NCBI RefSeq assembly: GCF_004000845.1
Contig: NZ_BIMA01000006.1
Location: 49,608-113,607, forward strand
DNA from: Paenibacillus koleovorans NBRC 103111
Lineage (GTDB): Bacteria > Bacillota > Bacilli > Paenibacillales > NBRC-103111
Reading direction: 5' to 3'
DNA length: 64,000 nt
Made by a program: the position numbers and the translations under genes. This document shows, in pieces, positions 9,415 to 18,211 of the stretch; position 1 is the first letter of the stretch; the number at the start of each line of letters is the position of its first letter. The notes below the pieces were generated by a model that was not told the origin of the DNA, searched no databases, and saw only the letters and a program-made list of their open reading frames with translations.

Positions 9415-9421
9415 GTTTGTA
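9415..9421. repeat. Target-site duplication, left copy (GTTTGTA)
   Basis: GTTTGTA abuts the left inverted repeat of the IS and recurs at 11406-11412 just outside the right one. A 7-base match directly outside both ends is what transposition would leave. The left inverted repeat may be offset by one base. Confidence 0.65.
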
Positions 9422-9422
9422 C

Positions 9423-11405
9423 CCGAGTTTGGCGACAGTTATTTCCAATCCTTGATGTGACGCGGTGTCTCAGGTTCCTACCGTAAATTCGTAGTCCCTT
9501 AATAAATTTAATTTTATTGAATTATAATAAGAGTTGTAATATCATTTAGGTAGTCCCTTAATATGGAGGAGCTATCTTGTTCCTTAAAAAATCAACCGCT
9601 ACGATCAAAGGTACACAATACCATCACTATAAAATTGTTGAATCCTATCGCGATGACGGGAAAATCAAACATCGGATTCTATTTAACGTCGGCAAACTGA
9701 CAGATGAACAAGCGGAACAGTTGAAGCTTGCGATCAAGGTCCAGAATGATCCTGGTTTGGTTGTCACGCATGAACGGGAAATTGCAGTAACGAAAAGTAT
9801 AGCTTACCTGGATATCATGGTTCTTCATCAGATGTGGCAGCAGTGGAATCTGGCGCAGTTTTTCTTGAATGACCGCTGGGTTGAAGCGCTTGTCCTTAAC
9901 CGTTGTATTGATCCTACCAGTAAAATAAGGCTGCAATCCTGGGCAGAGCAAACCATCCTTCCGGCCTTTATTCCTGCTTTACGCAACTATGATGAATACG
10001 ATGTCTACCGTGAACTGGATCGGATCGCCAAGCAAGAAGATGCCTTGCAGGTTTTCTTATACGAGCAACTCAAACAACGACAACGGATTCATTCCAACGC
10101 CTTCTTCTACGATATTACGTCCTCTTACTTTGAAGGTAGCCAGTGTGTGCTTGCCAAACTCGGCTACTCTCGTGACCATCGGCCTGATCGAGAACAGGTT
10201 GTCATTGCACTCATGATCACGCCGGAAGGCTATCCCTTCTACTGGCGTGTTCTTGATGGAAATACACAGGATGTGACGACGATCGAAGCGCTGGTCCATG
10301 ATGTTCGACGACGTTTTGGTATTGCAAAGTGCACGCTGGTCTTTGATCGCGGCATGGTCTCGGCCACCAATCTGAAATCCATTGAACAGGAGCAATTGAA
10401 ATATGTCTCCGCGATGGACAAAGACGAGATCCGCACGACCCTACTCGACGAGGTCATGCCCGTGGCTGCGACATCAGACGATTGGGAGCAAGTGATGGAG
10501 CGACAAGCGTTCAGGCCTTGTGACGAAGACGCGCTACTGTTCTACCGTCCGCTGCTGCTAGCGGGAAGTCGTTATATTGTCACCTTTGATGTCGGACGTT
10601 TCCACGATCAAACCAAGCATCGGCTGCGTCAATGCGATCAGATGGCGCAATTGATCCAGGATTTAAACCACGCTTTGCGAACAGCCAAAAACTCGCGCAA
10701 GCGGGAAGCGGTGGAACGGGAAGTTCAGCGCCTGCTTGCTCGCAAAGGGATGAAAAAGCTAACGACGATTACGATTGAACCCTTGGACATCCCCGCAGTC
10801 ACAGCTAAAGGAAAAGCACGCACGATAACCAGCTTCCAGGTTCATTTACAATGGTGCGAAGATCAGTTGAAGGAACTCGCGCGTTTGGACGGATTGACCT
10901 GCTTTATTACGAACATGAGTGACAACGAATTGGCCGACCAAGAAGTCATAACGTGGTATCGCCGCAAAAATAAAGTGGAGGAATCTTTTCACGAGCTCAA
11001 ATCGCATCTTAAGCTTCGTCCCATGCATGTTACGCGCGCAGAACGCGTTAAAGCACATGTAACGATTTGCATGCTTGCTAATTTTCTGATGAATGATATG
11101 GAGCAGCGGCTACAGGCCGCAGGGTACAAACAAGCTCCAAATGATCTCCTGCAGACATTGGAAGTATGCCGTATTCATCGTATGGAAATTTCAGCAGTAA
11201 AACGAAAATGGCTGAGCATACAAGAAATGTCCGAACATCAGCAACGCAGCCTGCAAGCTTTGCAATGCCCAGAACTCCTGCAAGAAAGATTCCAAAAAGA
11301 GATCCTGGCTCAGGCTGAAATCTGTTTGTAGTCCCTAAAATCATATTTCAAAACCTGCGATCCTTTGCTACGCCTGTGATTGGAAAATTATGTCGCCAAA
11401 CTTAG
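9423..11405 (+). mobile_element. IS1634-like insertion sequence, apparently complete
   Basis: About 1.98 kb. The ends are imperfect inverted repeats of about 28 bases (9423-9450 and 11378-11405) sharing the core AGTTTGGCGACA and TTCCAATC. One long transposase gene fills the middle. Two direct copies of a 14-base motif starting GTAGTCCCTTAATA lie at 9491-9504 and 9550-9563, upstream of the transposase, and a related GTAGTCCCTAAAA lies just past its stop; they could be transposase-binding or promoter elements. The element sits between the ABC operon terminator and the pilB promoter. Intact ends, matching flanks and an open frame suggest a recent, possibly active, insertion. Confidence 0.8.
9577..11331 (+). 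CDS. IS1634-family DDE transposase
   Basis: 584 residues, full length for the IS1634 family (IS4-like DDE transposases with an insertion before the final Glu). The N-terminus (YHHYKIVESYRDDGKIKHR) and the later LVFDRGMVS, carrying the second catalytic Asp, are typical; a YRRKNKVEESFHELKSHLKL segment near residue 470 provides the Y-(2)-R-(3)-E-(6)-K signature of the wider IS4 group. Start is TTG at 9577 with GGAGGAG 6-7 bases upstream; a TATAAT box lies at 9523-9528. No frameshift or internal stop is seen, so the product should be functional. Confidence 0.9.
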   Translation: MFLKKSTATIKGTQYHHYKIVESYRDDGKIKHRILFNVGKLTDEQAEQLKLAIKVQNDPGLVVTHEREIAVTKSIAYLDIMVLHQMWQQWNLAQFFLNDRWVEALVLNRCIDPTSKIRLQSWAEQTILPAFIPALRNYDEYDVYRELDRIAKQEDALQVFLYEQLKQRQRIHSNAFFYDITSSYFEGSQCVLAKLGYSRDHRPDREQVVIALMITPEGYPFYWRVLDGNTQDVTTIEALVHDVRRRFGIAKCTLVFDRGMVSATNLKSIEQEQLKYVSAMDKDEIRTTLLDEVMPVAATSDDWEQVMERQAFRPCDEDALLFYRPLLLAGSRYIVTFDVGRFHDQTKHRLRQCDQMAQLIQDLNHALRTAKNSRKREAVEREVQRLLARKGMKKLTTITIEPLDIPAVTAKGKARTITSFQVHLQWCEDQLKELARLDGLTCFITNMSDNELADQEVITWYRRKNKVEESFHELKSHLKLRPMHVTRAERVKAHVTICMLANFLMNDMEQRLQAAGYKQAPNDLLQTLEVCRIHRMEISAVKRKWLSIQEMSEHQQRSLQALQCPELLQERFQKEILAQAEICL

Positions 11406-11452
11406 GTTTGTAATAAATTCTCCAAAATGTATCGCAACGGACAAGTCTATTT

Positions 11453-11481
11453 TTGCTAAAATAGTACTATATACCTATATA
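11453..11481 (+). promoter_or_regulatory. pilB promoter with palindrome ATAGTACTAT in the spacer
   Basis: TTGCTA (11453-11458), 17 bases, TATATA (11476-11481). The perfect palindrome ATAGTACTAT occupies 11461-11470. The same palindrome overlaps the -10 box of the pilT promoter. The right end of the IS lies 47 bases upstream of the -35 box. Confidence 0.6.
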
Positions 11482-11541
11482 GATATACATATGAATTAGT
11501 CGATGAAGCCTAAGAAGACTTAAATGGCGAGGTGAAAAGCT

Positions 11542-13206
11542 ATGGCCGTGCGGAAACGGATCGGCGACTTGCTGCTGGAAGCGGGGATGATCTCGGAAGA
11601 GCAGCTGCAGCGGGCGCTCAAGGAGCAAAAGGAGCTGAAGTTGAAGCTCGGCGAGCTGCTCATTACCCGGAACTATATTACCGAGCAGCAAATGATTGAA
11701 GTACTCGAGTTCCAACTCGGCATCCCGCATGTGCAGCTCTATAAGCAGACGATCGAGCCTAAGGTGCTGGCGATGATCCCGCAGCGGCTTGCGGAGCAGC
11801 ACCAGGTGTTCCCGGTCCGGATCGACGGGAGCAAGCTGTTCCTCGCGATGTCGGACCCGCTGGATTATTATGCGATCGATGAGCTGCGGATGGCGACGGG
11901 GATGCGGATCGAACCGGTCATCGCCTCGAAGGACGAGTTGACGCGAGCGATCAAGCGCTTCTATTCGTTGCAGGACTCCATCGAGCAGATCAACCGCAAT
12001 TTGCAGCCGCAGGCGGAGGAGACGAAGCAGGCGCAGCCGGAGGACGAGTCGCCCGTCGTCAAGACGGTCAATCAGATCATCATTCAGGCGGTTCAGATCG
12101 GCGCGAGCGACATCCACATTGATCCGCAGGAGGATGAGCTCCGTATCCGCTATCGCGTAGACGGCATGATGCGCACCGAACGGACGCTGCCCGCGAACAT
12201 GCAGAGCGTCATCGTCGCGCGGGTCAAAATCATGGGCAACATGAACGTGGCCGAGAGACGGCTGCCTCAGGACGGGCGTTTGGAGATGGAGATCGATTTT
12301 CGCAAAATCGACGTTCGGATCTCGACGCTGCCTACGATCCACGGCGAAAAAGTAGTGCTTCGTATTTTGGACCTTGGAGCGACGCTTACCAGCTTTGAGC
12401 AGTTGGGCTTATCCGAGCATAACATGAGGCTATTCTTGAAAGGGATTGCGCAGACGAGCGGCATCATTTTCATAACGGGACCGACGGGAAGCGGGAAAAC
12501 GACGACGCTGTATTCCGCGCTCTCTCGGTTGAACAAGGATGATGTAAATATTATCACGATCGAGGATCCGGTGGAATATCAGCTGCAGGGGATTAACCAA
12601 GTGCAGGTCAATACGGTATCCGGGCTTACGTTCGCTCGCGGTTTGCGCTCCATTCTGCGGCAAGATCCGAACATCGTCATGGTCGGGGAAATCCGCGATG
12701 TAGAGACCGCAGAGATTGCGGTTCGGGCGGCGATGACCGGGCATCTCGTACTCAGCACCTTGCACAGCAACAGTGCGGTGAACTCCATTTCTCGTCTGAT
12801 CGATATGGGGGTGGAACCGTTCCTCGTCGCCTCCTCCATCTCTTGTATCGTAGCTCAACGTCTGGTCCGTCGGATTTGTCCGAATTGTTCGGTACCGCAT
12901 ACTCCAACTCAAGAAGAGACGGATTTACTGCGGGCGCACGGCCTTTCGACGGAGAAGATGAGAAAAGGAACCGGCTGCGAGCGATGCGGACGGACCGGAT
13001 ACCATGGCCGGTTGGCTTTGCATGAAATCATGGATGTGGACTCGACAATGCGGACGATGATTATGCAGAAAAAAGAGGACGGCGAATATGAACGGTATGG
13101 GGCGACGATCGGATTGGTTCCCCTTTTCGAGGATGGCCTGCAGAAGGTGGCAGCCGGTCAGACGACCGTTCACGAAATCTATAGAATTTTGGGCTTGGAT
13201 TGTTAA
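11542..13206 (+). CDS. pilB: Type IV pilus assembly ATPase PilB (GspE family)
   Basis: 554 residues. It powers pilus polymerisation at the cytoplasmic membrane. The N-terminal MshEN-like domain (about 5-150) begins KRIGDLLLEAGMISEEQLQ; such domains bind cyclic di-GMP in some homologues, and HD-GYP and GGDEF proteins are encoded further on. The ATPase core has Walker A GPTGSGKTT near residue 313, the Asp box IITIEDPVEYQ, and GEIRD near 381. Four cysteines in CPNC and CERC around 445-482 form the zinc site usual for PilB/GspE. AGGTG precedes the ATG. First gene of the pilus cluster. Confidence 0.95.
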   Translation: MAVRKRIGDLLLEAGMISEEQLQRALKEQKELKLKLGELLITRNYITEQQMIEVLEFQLGIPHVQLYKQTIEPKVLAMIPQRLAEQHQVFPVRIDGSKLFLAMSDPLDYYAIDELRMATGMRIEPVIASKDELTRAIKRFYSLQDSIEQINRNLQPQAEETKQAQPEDESPVVKTVNQIIIQAVQIGASDIHIDPQEDELRIRYRVDGMMRTERTLPANMQSVIVARVKIMGNMNVAERRLPQDGRLEMEIDFRKIDVRISTLPTIHGEKVVLRILDLGATLTSFEQLGLSEHNMRLFLKGIAQTSGIIFITGPTGSGKTTTLYSALSRLNKDDVNIITIEDPVEYQLQGINQVQVNTVSGLTFARGLRSILRQDPNIVMVGEIRDVETAEIAVRAAMTGHLVLSTLHSNSAVNSISRLIDMGVEPFLVASSISCIVAQRLVRRICPNCSVPHTPTQEETDLLRAHGLSTEKMRKGTGCERCGRTGYHGRLALHEIMDVDSTMRTMIMQKKEDGEYERYGATIGLVPLFEDGLQKVAAGQTTVHEIYRILGLDC

Positions 13207-13226
13207 TTAATTCACCGTTTCATGTG

Positions 13227-13255
13227 TTGACAGGGTAGGACTACAATAGTACTAT
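13227..13255 (+). promoter_or_regulatory. pilT promoter with palindrome ATAGTACTAT
   Basis: TTGACA (13227-13232), 17-base spacer, TACTAT (13250-13255). The palindrome ATAGTACTAT covers 13246-13255 and so overlaps the -10 box. The promoter lies in the 131-base gap between pilB and pilT, so pilT onward can be expressed separately from pilB. Confidence 0.75.
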
Positions 13256-13337
13256 TTTCCTATAAGCAAATATTTTACTTGTGGGAAATGTGTCGATTCA
13301 TGTCGTTATTGTTGGGTCGGAAAGGAGACTGTCTACC

Positions 13338-14381
13338 TTGAGTCTTATTGAACTGATGCGAAGGTCCTATTCTTTGAAAGCCTCGGATATTCACATTACA
13401 GTGAACGCCCCGGCGATGCTGCGAGTGAATGGAAGCTTGCGGCCTGCAGACGATCGCGTACTCGGGCCGTCGGATACGCTCGAGATGGCTCGGGAGATTA
13501 TGACGGCGGAGCAATTCGAGTCCTTTATGGAACGAGGGGATCTCGATCTTTCCTACAGCCTCGATGTTTCGCGGTTCCGGGTCAATGCTTACAAGCAGCG
13601 CGGCCAGATCAGCCTTACGATTCGGCTTATCCCTTCCCGTATCCCAGCCATGGAGGAATTGGGCCTGCCCAAGATTGCGGAGGAGTTCGCAGCCAAGCCA
13701 CAAGGGTTGATGCTTGTGACCGGTCCTACCGGCAGCGGTAAATCCACGACATTGGCGGCGATTGTCGATTACATTAACCGCAACCGGCACGACCACATCA
13801 TGACGCTTGAAGATCCGATCGAGTTCATTCACAGCCACAAGTCCTGCATCGTGAATCAGAGGGAGATCGGCGTCGATACGGCGTCGTTCGGGCAAGGGCT
13901 GCGCGCGGCGCTGCGGCAAGATCCCGACGTCATCCTCGTCGGCGAGATGCGCGATCTGGAGACGATCAGCACGGCCATCACCGCGGCGGAGACCGGCCAT
14001 CTCGTCTTCGGGACGCTTCATACCGCCGATGCTCCGCAGACGATCGACCGGATCATCGACGTGTTCCCGCCGGAATCGCAGCAGCAGATTCGCGTCCAGC
14101 TTGCCGCCGTACTGCTGGGCGTCATGGCGCAGCGCCTGCTGCCGACGGCGGACGGCAACGGCCGGGTAGCGGCCATCGAGGTGCTTGTCAACACGCCGGC
14201 GGTATCCAACCTGATCCGAACTGAGAAGGTCCATCAGATCCGTTCGGTTATGCAGACCGGCAAGGCACAGGGCATGCAGACGATGGACAACGCCTTGCGC
14301 GAGCTGCTGCAGCGCCGGCTCATCACGGTGGATGCGGCGAAGGAAGCGATGTTCGGCTTCTCCGAGCTGCAGCCGCAGTAA
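13338..14381 (+). CDS. pilT: Type IV pilus retraction ATPase PilT
   Basis: 347 residues from TTG at 13338, chosen because AAGGAG lies 10 bases upstream and the resulting start SLIELMRRSYSLKASDIHIT aligns with the normal PilT N-terminus; the longer GTG start at 13281 has no ribosome site. Walker A GPTGSGKST near residue 128, Asp box MTLEDPIEFIH, GEMRDLET near 200 and HTADAPQTIDRI. It lacks the zinc motif of PilB, as expected for a retraction motor. Drives pilus disassembly, twitching and DNA uptake in known systems. Followed by pilC after 62 bases. Confidence 0.94.
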   Translation: MSLIELMRRSYSLKASDIHITVNAPAMLRVNGSLRPADDRVLGPSDTLEMAREIMTAEQFESFMERGDLDLSYSLDVSRFRVNAYKQRGQISLTIRLIPSRIPAMEELGLPKIAEEFAAKPQGLMLVTGPTGSGKSTTLAAIVDYINRNRHDHIMTLEDPIEFIHSHKSCIVNQREIGVDTASFGQGLRAALRQDPDVILVGEMRDLETISTAITAAETGHLVFGTLHTADAPQTIDRIIDVFPPESQQQIRVQLAAVLLGVMAQRLLPTADGNGRVAAIEVLVNTPAVSNLIRTEKVHQIRSVMQTGKAQGMQTMDNALRELLQRRLITVDAAKEAMFGFSELQPQ

Positions 14382-14443
14382 GCTTCCGTTAGCCCTATCC
14401 CAAGTTGCAGCTAAGAGTAGACGAATCCGGGAGGTGAACGCGT

Positions 14444-15655
14444 ATGCCGAAGTTCCGTTACGAAGCCTTTGACGATTTTGGCCGCCCTAGTAAGGGCGTG
14501 TTGGAATCGCACTCGTTCCAGACGGCTATGGAAGAGCTGAAGGGCAAGGGACTTTGGATCGTACGGCTATTCGATCCCGGGCAGAGCATTCTTCACAAGG
14601 AAATAAGCTTTGGCGCATCTAAAGTCAGCAACGCTCACTTCACCGTTTTCTGTCGTCAGCTCTCTACGCTGTACAAATCCGGGGTCAACATGGTGGAAGC
14701 CGTTCGCGTGTTGTCCCGTCAAGCCGAGAGCAAGCCTTTCAAAAAAGTGCTGCAGGACGTCGCCGAGCAAATGCAGCAAGGCAGCCAATTTTCCATCGCA
14801 TGCTCCCGACACCCTTCCGTGTTCTCGACGATCTTCATCAACATGGTTCGAGCGGGGGAGACGAGCGGCAACCTGGACGACATGCTCGACCGTCTGGCGA
14901 TTTACAGCGAGAAGGAGTTCAACACGCGGGAGAAAGTGAAGTCTGCGATGGTGTACCCGGTTATTATGGCGATAGTGACCATTATGGTTGTCATTATTCT
15001 CATGACGTTCGTCGTGCCGCGACTGGTAGGGAACTTCGCAGCCCAAGGGCTGGAGCTCCCGTTGCCGACCAAGATCGTCATCGCCATCAGCCATTGGATG
15101 AAGCAATATTGGTATATCCTGCCTCCGATCATTCTCACGCCGCCTCTTGCTTTATTCTTGCTCAACCGCAACAAAAAGGGAAAACATTTCCTGGATTATG
15201 TGCGGTTGAAAATTCCGGTGTTCGGCGTATTGTGGCACAAACAAGCGATGTCCCGGTTTAGTCGGACGTTCTGCTCGCTGTTCGCGGCGGCGGTGCCGAT
15301 GCTGCAAATGCTTAACATCGTGGCGTCGGTCGTCGGCAACGATGTTATCGCCAAGGAAATCCGGCGAACACGCGAGGCGGTCGGGGGCGGCGCATCGATT
15401 GCGGATCAGTTGAGAGGCAATTGGCTGTTCCCGCCGATGGTCGTGCAGATGATCGAGGTCGGAGAGCGGACCGGCGCATTAGATGCGATGCTGCTGAAGG
15501 TGGCGGAGTACTATGAGGTGGAAGTCGATGCGATGGCTGACCGGTTGAAGTCGCTGCTGGAGCCGATCATGATCCTGATACTTGCCGTGATTGTCGGTGT
15601 TATCGTGCTGGCCGTTATGCTACCATCGTTCAAGCTGATGCAGAACATGCATTAA
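14444..15655 (+). CDS. pilC: Type IV pilus platform protein PilC (GspF family)
   Basis: 403 residues, normal length. Inner-membrane platform that couples the PilB and PilT motors to pilin insertion or removal. Two GspF domains are visible: FCRQLSTLYKSGVNMVEAVR with a membrane pair around 165-250, then FSRTFCSLFAAAVPMLQMLN with a terminal helix (LILAVIVGVIVLAVMLPSF). GGGAGGTGAACGC precedes the ATG at 14444. Confidence 0.94.
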   Translation: MPKFRYEAFDDFGRPSKGVLESHSFQTAMEELKGKGLWIVRLFDPGQSILHKEISFGASKVSNAHFTVFCRQLSTLYKSGVNMVEAVRVLSRQAESKPFKKVLQDVAEQMQQGSQFSIACSRHPSVFSTIFINMVRAGETSGNLDDMLDRLAIYSEKEFNTREKVKSAMVYPVIMAIVTIMVVIILMTFVVPRLVGNFAAQGLELPLPTKIVIAISHWMKQYWYILPPIILTPPLALFLLNRNKKGKHFLDYVRLKIPVFGVLWHKQAMSRFSRTFCSLFAAAVPMLQMLNIVASVVGNDVIAKEIRRTREAVGGGASIADQLRGNWLFPPMVVQMIEVGERTGALDAMLLKVAEYYEVEVDAMADRLKSLLEPIMILILAVIVGVIVLAVMLPSFKLMQNMH

Positions 15656-15716
15656 TTACATGAGGTTTCACTGCTTGACCTAATAAATATTTTACATGAC
15701 GAGAGGGGTAATACAC

Positions 15717-16088
15717 ATGTTGAAAGCAATTATGAATTTTAAGTGGAAGCTGAGCCGGAATCAAAAAGGGATGACGCTGATCGAGTTGATGGCGGTTGTC
15801 GTGATCTTGGGTGTTGTTGCAGCGGTCGCAGGTGCGGCGGTTACGGGAGGTTTTTCTTCCTCGAAGACGAATACGGATAATGCTTCGATTAAGGTAATTA
15901 CGGATGCATTACAAAGATATACTCTAGATAAAGACGAAGAATTACCTGCATCAGGAGAGACTGTAGCTCAAACACTGACTCGGTTGGTGACTAATGGGTA
16001 TTTGTCTTCAGCTCCTGCACCGGTTAATGGAAGTGCCTTTACGATCACTTATGCTAATAGCCATTATACTGTAGCTGTAGCACCTTAG
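15717..16088 (+). CDS. Type IV prepilin (major pilin candidate)
   Basis: 123 residues from ATG 15717, which has GAGAGGGG 8 bases upstream; the ATG at 15696 precedes that site and is unlikely. The leader ends QKG and is followed by MTLIELMAVVVILGVVAAVA: Gly at -1, Met at +1 and Glu at +5, the class III/prepilin peptidase signal with its hydrophobic helix. The remaining domain is small (about 85 residues), like GspG/ComGC-type pilins. It is the only prepilin in the plus-strand cluster, lies between pilC and the peptidase gene and is followed at once by a strong terminator, which would make it the most abundant product of the operon. Confidence 0.9.
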   Translation: MLKAIMNFKWKLSRNQKGMTLIELMAVVVILGVVAAVAGAAVTGGFSSSKTNTDNASIKVITDALQRYTLDKDEELPASGETVAQTLTRLVTNGYLSSAPAPVNGSAFTITYANSHYTVAVAP

Positions 16089-16118
16089 TAGCGTTTCACT
16101 AGCAGATAGATCTCAACC

Positions 16119-16150
16119 AACGAGGTAACTCACTCGAGTTACCTCGTTTT
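16119..16150 (+). terminator. Strong terminator after the pilin gene
   Basis: Perfect 13-bp stem (16119-16131 with 16136-16148), loop ACTC, then TTTT. It separates the pilin from the peptidase gene and probably reduces downstream transcription. Confidence 0.9.
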
Positions 16151-16174
16151 CAATATTATTGGGAGGCGAGTCGC

Positions 16175-16975
16175 ATGGAATCGTTTCGCGAGGTGCTACA
16201 GCTTTACTCCAGCATATTGCCGCTCTTGCTGCTCGTGCTCGGTCTCTGCCTCGGCAGCTTCCTGAACGTAGTCGGCCTCCGGGTCCCTCTAAGTCAGTCA
16301 ATCGCTTTCCCGCCTTCGCGCTGCCCGAGCTGCGAGCATCGGCTGCGGCCGCTAGATCTCGTGCCGGTGTTCGGATGGCTCTTCCTCCGAGGCAAGTGCC
16401 GCTATTGCCAGGCACCCGTCAGCGCGCTTTATCCGCTTATGGAAGCGGCCACAGGTCTTCTGTTCGCGTTAATGGCTTGGCGGCTTGGCGCAACCGCAGA
16501 GTTGCTCCCGGCGCTTCTGCTCGTCAGCATCCTTGCAGCAATCACCGTATCGGACATCCGCTACATGTTGATCCCGAACCGGATCGTGTTTACTGGCTAC
16601 GCCCTGGCTTTACTCATGCGCCTCTTCATCCACCCTTTACCTTTGTGGAGCTATATAGCCGGATTTCTCGTCGGCGGCGGAGTTCTTTACGCCCTTGCAT
16701 GGATAAGCGTGACATTTCTGAAGAAAGAAGGCATGGGCGGAGGAGATATCAAGCTTTTTGCCTTTATCGGTTTGGTCCTGGGTGTGAAATTAACGCTGCT
16801 CGCCCTATTCGCATCTAGCGTAATCGGGCTGGTATACGGTATAGTACTCTTATCGACAGGCCGTTTCGGACGGGAGAAGATGATCCCCTTCGGACCGTTT
16901 ATTGCCATGGGATCCATCGTCACATACTTATGGGGACAGGACTGGTGGACGGCTTACACGAATATGCTTGGCTAG
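16175..16975 (+). CDS. Prepilin peptidase (PilD/ComC family A24)
   Basis: 266 residues, polytopic. Removes prepilin leaders at the cytoplasmic face and methylates the new N-terminus. The two paired cysteines CPSC (about 49-52) and CRYC (about 75-78) form the zinc domain of bifunctional enzymes. The first catalytic Asp lies in SDIRYMLIPNR and the second in the GxGD-type motif MGGGDIKLFAFIG (about 187). GGGAGGCG precedes the ATG at 16175. It should process the pilin upstream and the minor prepilins encoded at 21350-22401. Confidence 0.95.
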   Translation: MESFREVLQLYSSILPLLLLVLGLCLGSFLNVVGLRVPLSQSIAFPPSRCPSCEHRLRPLDLVPVFGWLFLRGKCRYCQAPVSALYPLMEAATGLLFALMAWRLGATAELLPALLLVSILAAITVSDIRYMLIPNRIVFTGYALALLMRLFIHPLPLWSYIAGFLVGGGVLYALAWISVTFLKKEGMGGGDIKLFAFIGLVLGVKLTLLALFASSVIGLVYGIVLLSTGRFGREKMIPFGPFIAMGSIVTYLWGQDWWTAYTNMLG

Positions 16976-16999
16976 CAGGCAGAAGGAGGCATCGGGCAC

Positions 17000-18211
17000 A
17001 TGACACGAATAGGACGATTGCTTCATTCATGGAAACCGGTGTATTCCAGTCTCGGCCTGGAGCTTACCGATCGGCAGATCAAGCTGGTTGAAGCGGGCTT
17101 AGGATCGAAAATGAAACCTATCGTGTACCAACACGCCATTGAAAAATTGCCGGATGGTGCGGTGGTGGACGGCAGGATCAAACAAGGCATGCCGATCATC
17201 GTCCAGCTCAAGCGCATGCTTCGCAGCAAGCCGTTTCGCGCGAAACGAGTCCATCTTGTACTCCCCAGCCAATTGATTATGGTTCGCTTTCTAAAGCTGC
17301 CGGATATTCCGGTCAAAGATTTGAGAAAAGTGGTAGCGTTCGAGCTGAATCACAATTTGCATCTGCCTTTCGATCATCCTTATTATGACTTTGCGAAACT
17401 GAACGGAAGCAACAACAAGAAGGCACACAAGCCCATGAAGAAAGCGTCACCCGCCGCGAAACCACAAGAGCCGGCTTTTCAGGAAACGGCCGCCGCCAAA
17501 GACCAACCTTCTGTGAACAATATGTTCGCCGATTTCGAATCGCCAGCATCTGCACCGGCTTCCGATGTGCAGCCGCCTGCACTCTGCGATGTAATGCTGG
17601 TAGCGGCGCCGAGAGAGCTGATCGACGAATATGTGGCGATCGTAAAAGCGGCAGGGCTTGTTCCGGCTACAATTGAATTCAAGGCGATGTCGCTGCTGCG
17701 ATTAGCCCTATCGATAGAAATGGTGAAGTCGGATGAGACGTTCATGGTTGTGGACATTAACGAGACGGGCACTGACTTGAGTATATTCCACCGCACAGAG
17801 CTGAAAATTACCCGGAATGTGCCTCTGCCGGTGCCAAGCACCATAACTGCCGCCGACCAGAAGACTCCTGCAAGCGACAGTGGAGCCGACTGGTTCGCCG
17901 AGTTCAACACCATTGCTAAGGTGGACGATCCATTGCAAGCCTTTAGTGGGGATTTGCTGCATGAGATCGAGCGGTTGATGAATTTTTATAGGTACACGCT
18001 GAACAATCGCGATCATGAGTTCACTTCGATTATCCTCTCGGGGGACGTCGAGGGATTGGCCGATATTGAGGAGTATTGCAAAGCCCGCTTTCCCGAGCTC
18101 GTGCGTCTGCTGTTCTCCTACCGCATCCATATAGATGCAACGGATCCGTTCACGCTTCTCCCGAAAATTGCGGTCCCTTTAGGGGTTGGATTGCGAGGGA
18201 AAGAGACATGA
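17000..18211 (+). CDS. pilM: Type IV pilus assembly protein PilM
   Basis: 403 residues, actin-like fold of the PilM/SecA-inner-membrane-clamp type. The start SLGLELTDRQIKLVEAG and the VVDINETGTDLSIFHRTEL segment (phosphate-binding loops of actin-like proteins) are characteristic. An Ala/Lys/Pro-rich insert around residues 140-190 is unusual and probably disordered. PilM is cytosolic and binds the N-terminal peptide of PilN; the gene overlaps pilN by 4 bases (ATGA). AGAAGGAGG lies upstream of the ATG. Confidence 0.88.
   Translation: MTRIGRLLHSWKPVYSSLGLELTDRQIKLVEAGLGSKMKPIVYQHAIEKLPDGAVVDGRIKQGMPIIVQLKRMLRSKPFRAKRVHLVLPSQLIMVRFLKLPDIPVKDLRKVVAFELNHNLHLPFDHPYYDFAKLNGSNNKKAHKPMKKASPAAKPQEPAFQETAAAKDQPSVNNMFADFESPASAPASDVQPPALCDVMLVAAPRELIDEYVAIVKAAGLVPATIEFKAMSLLRLALSIEMVKSDETFMVVDINETGTDLSIFHRTELKITRNVPLPVPSTITAADQKTPASDSGADWFAEFNTIAKVDDPLQAFSGDLLHEIERLMNFYRYTLNNRDHEFTSIILSGDVEGLADIEEYCKARFPELVRLLFSYRIHIDATDPFTLLPKIAVPLGVGLRGKET

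Noticed and set aside
13281..13337. GTG start for pilT adding 19 residues
   Set aside because: No ribosome site; the TTG at 13338 follows AAGGAG and gives the conserved PilT N-terminus.
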